Of a stretch of 64,000 nt of DNA, positions 62,235 to 64,000 are shown piece by piece. The DNA lies in assembly GCF_042477335.2 (NCBI RefSeq), contig NC_091256.1:47695001-47759000 (forward strand), read 5' to 3'. The notes under the pieces are model-generated. The model made no database searches. It was not told where the DNA came from and saw only the letters and a list, made by a program, of their open reading frames with translations. The position numbers and the translations under genes are program-made. Numbering within the stretch: the first letter of the stretch is position 1; each line of letters starts with the position of its first letter. This stretch comes from Ovis canadensis (taxonomy: Eukaryota > Chordata > Mammalia > Artiodactyla > Bovidae).

Positions 62235-62480
62235 AGTGATTTTATTTTTTTATTTTTTTTTATTTTACAATATTGTATTAGTTTTGCCATACATCAACAT
62301 GAATCTGCCACAGGTATACACGTGTTCCCCATCCTGAAGCTCCCTCCCTCCTCCCTCCCCATACCATCCCTCTCAGTCGTCCCAGTACACGAGCCCCAAG
62401 CATCCAGTATCATGCATTGAACCTGGACTGGCAATTCAGGCATTTCATATATGATATTATACATGTTTCAGTTCCGTTCT
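62235..62480 (-). mobile_element. Artiodactyl L1 3' end, antisense
   Basis: Poly-T start, then tttacaatattgtattagtt and ttgccatacatcaacatgaatc, the reverse of the ruminant L1 3' UTR. Similar short pieces occur at 48255-48325 and 59005-59107. Confidence 0.7.
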
Positions 62481-62639
62481 CCCAAATTTTAAAAAGTATC
62501 TGAACACTTAAAGTAAACCTCAAACTATCCGGAAAATGTTATTACTCAAAACACTTCATGCCTTATGCACTCTGGATAACTGAAGTTTTCTGTGCAATTT
62601 TAGTTCCTTCTGTCATCTGAATTCTATTGTAGAATTTGA

Positions 62640-62860
62640 TTTCATTTGCGTAGAAATAAAATGATGAGTACTCTGTGCCAAAAACTTGACATATACTGTG
62701 ACTAATCCTTGCAATAACTTTAGTTGGGAGGAATTGCTACCTCCTTTTATAGAAATGAAACTGAGGCTTAGCGATACAGGCAATTGCCTAGTCAAATTTA
62801 GGGTTCAAATCCAGGGGTCATTCTGGCTCTAAAGCCAGCATTCTTTCCATGGCTCTTTTT
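62640..62860 (+). mobile_element. MIR SINE
   Basis: agaaatgaaactgaggctta, then caattgcctagtcaaa and gttcaaatccaggggtc fit a MIR. Confidence 0.65.
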
Positions 62861-63875
62861 CTTCTAGCTAATGTCAGTAGGTCTCCAAATCTTTGGTGGG
62901 GTTCAAGGATTAATTTCCAGATAAAGAAGATTGCTGTCTAGGTTGGATCATTCACTGGTTAGCCCAAGCAACCACAAAGACTGTCTTCTCTTAAGCCCTT
63001 TATATTGTTTCAACCTCCCACCATTCACCTCTCAAGTATCTACCTCTGAGATAAGGGAATCTGGATTCTCTTGTAGTTGACTCAGCATATGGTTAATTTA
63101 TTTCCACTCCTGAGAAAATAGTACAAACCATAGAAGCAGGCTGTAAGAGGTAGGGTAAGTGTCAGACATGAAAAAGGAGAGGTTTTATTCTAACAGAGGA
63201 CACAGTAAAATGAACAGAAGGCTTGCCTTTTTATTTTTTACCACAAAGGACAGACCAATCTTTTTAGTCTGTTTACTAGATTTGTATCTCATTTCCAAGA
63301 TAAAATTGGACTTTGCCCATTAATCTGAGTTTACCTTTCTCAGATTCATGAAACCAGGGGCAATAACCAAGTGACCAATGGAAGTGGTGAGAACATTTTA
63401 AAACAACTGCTCATAAATTATTCTGGCAGGAGGGGAGTGCAGGGACAAATAAATAGTAAAGAAAGAGCATAATGTTGCAAGGTTCATTCTCTGTGCAAAC
63501 AGCTTAGGTGGAGTACAAAGTCTGTAACACTTAACTCCTCCCACATCTGAAATAGAACCTGCCTGGAACATTTAAAGTGTTCTCCCCTTGTGCATGGATT
63601 GCCGTATTCCTGATGCAGTCATCTGGAATACTTATAAGTAGGTGAAATTCTTCTGCACTATGTCATTATGCCATTACGTGCTACCTCACCCAGAATTTTG
63701 CAAAGTGGCTAAGATGCCTGAAATTTCAGTTAATGCTTCATTGTTTTTCCTCAAGCCAAAGATGAAGTGATAATGCCAATGGTCCTGGGGAGGTTAATTC
63801 ATTGACATTATCAGGATGAGTTTGATAGGAATTTACATAGGAAATAATAAATAAAAAGTCACTTTCTAATCCATA
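62861..63875. other. F5 intron 3, right end of window
   Basis: No exon or named repeat recognised between the MIR and the terminal Bov-tA. Confidence 0.5.
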
Positions 63876-64000
63876 TGTGTTGTGTGCTTAGTCACTCAGT
63901 CCTGTCTGACTCTTTGTGACCCCACAGACTGTAGCCTGCCAGGCTCCTCTGTCCATGGAGATTATCCAGGCAAGAATACTGGAGTGAGTTTCCATGCCCT
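63876..64000 (-). mobile_element. Bov-tA SINE cut by the window end
   Basis: gtgtgcttagtcactcagtc through gtgagtttccatgccct; its head lies beyond 64000. Confidence 0.9.

Overview
This window is vertebrate nuclear DNA from a ruminant, most likely a bovid. The evidence is dozens of Bov-tA/BOV-A2 SINEs, several BovB (RTE-type) LINE fragments, artiodactyl L1 tails and CHR-type SINEs. It holds one recognisable protein-coding gene, coagulation factor V (F5). F5 lies entirely on the minus strand, so transcription runs from high to low coordinates. The species cannot be fixed from sequence alone.

Layout: 22 F5 exons, numbered 4 to 25 by analogy with human F5, can be placed to the base. They run from exon 4 (53355-53567) to the stop codon in exon 25 (4285-4287), with a probable poly(A) signal at 4157-4162. 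All reading-frame phases close across all 21 junctions, giving 5933 coding bases including the stop, or 1976 whole codons after a split glycine. Exons 1-3 (signal peptide and first part of A1) were not found and should lie beyond 64000. Introns use GT-AG except intron 6, which must use a GC donor. Left of 4150 is 3' flanking DNA dominated by BovB copies.

Protein: exons 4-7 encode the rest of A1, exons 7-12 A2, and exon 13 (2467 bp) the A2 tail, the whole B domain and the start of A3. Exons 13-19 complete A3, 19-22 encode C1 and 23-25 encode C2. The three thrombin-type arginines bounding or splitting the B domain, the APC-site arginines equivalent to human R306 and R506, and the basic B-domain patch are all present. 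The B domain carries 18 nonapeptide repeats encoded by an almost uniform 54-bp tandem DNA repeat. No frameshift or premature stop was found, so the gene looks functional.

Non-genic structure worth a second look: an exon-19-like relic in intron 19; a 47-bp-arm palindrome in intron 24; a five-unit 55-bp minisatellite just upstream of exon 17; a long G-run tract beside exon 8 on the template strand; a BovB inserted into another BovB; a solo LTR and an L1 tail each inserted into a SINE; and a 5'+3' chimeric mini-L1 with target-site duplications. I found no previously undescribed gene system. The other open frames are transposon remnants or antisense shadows of F5 exons.
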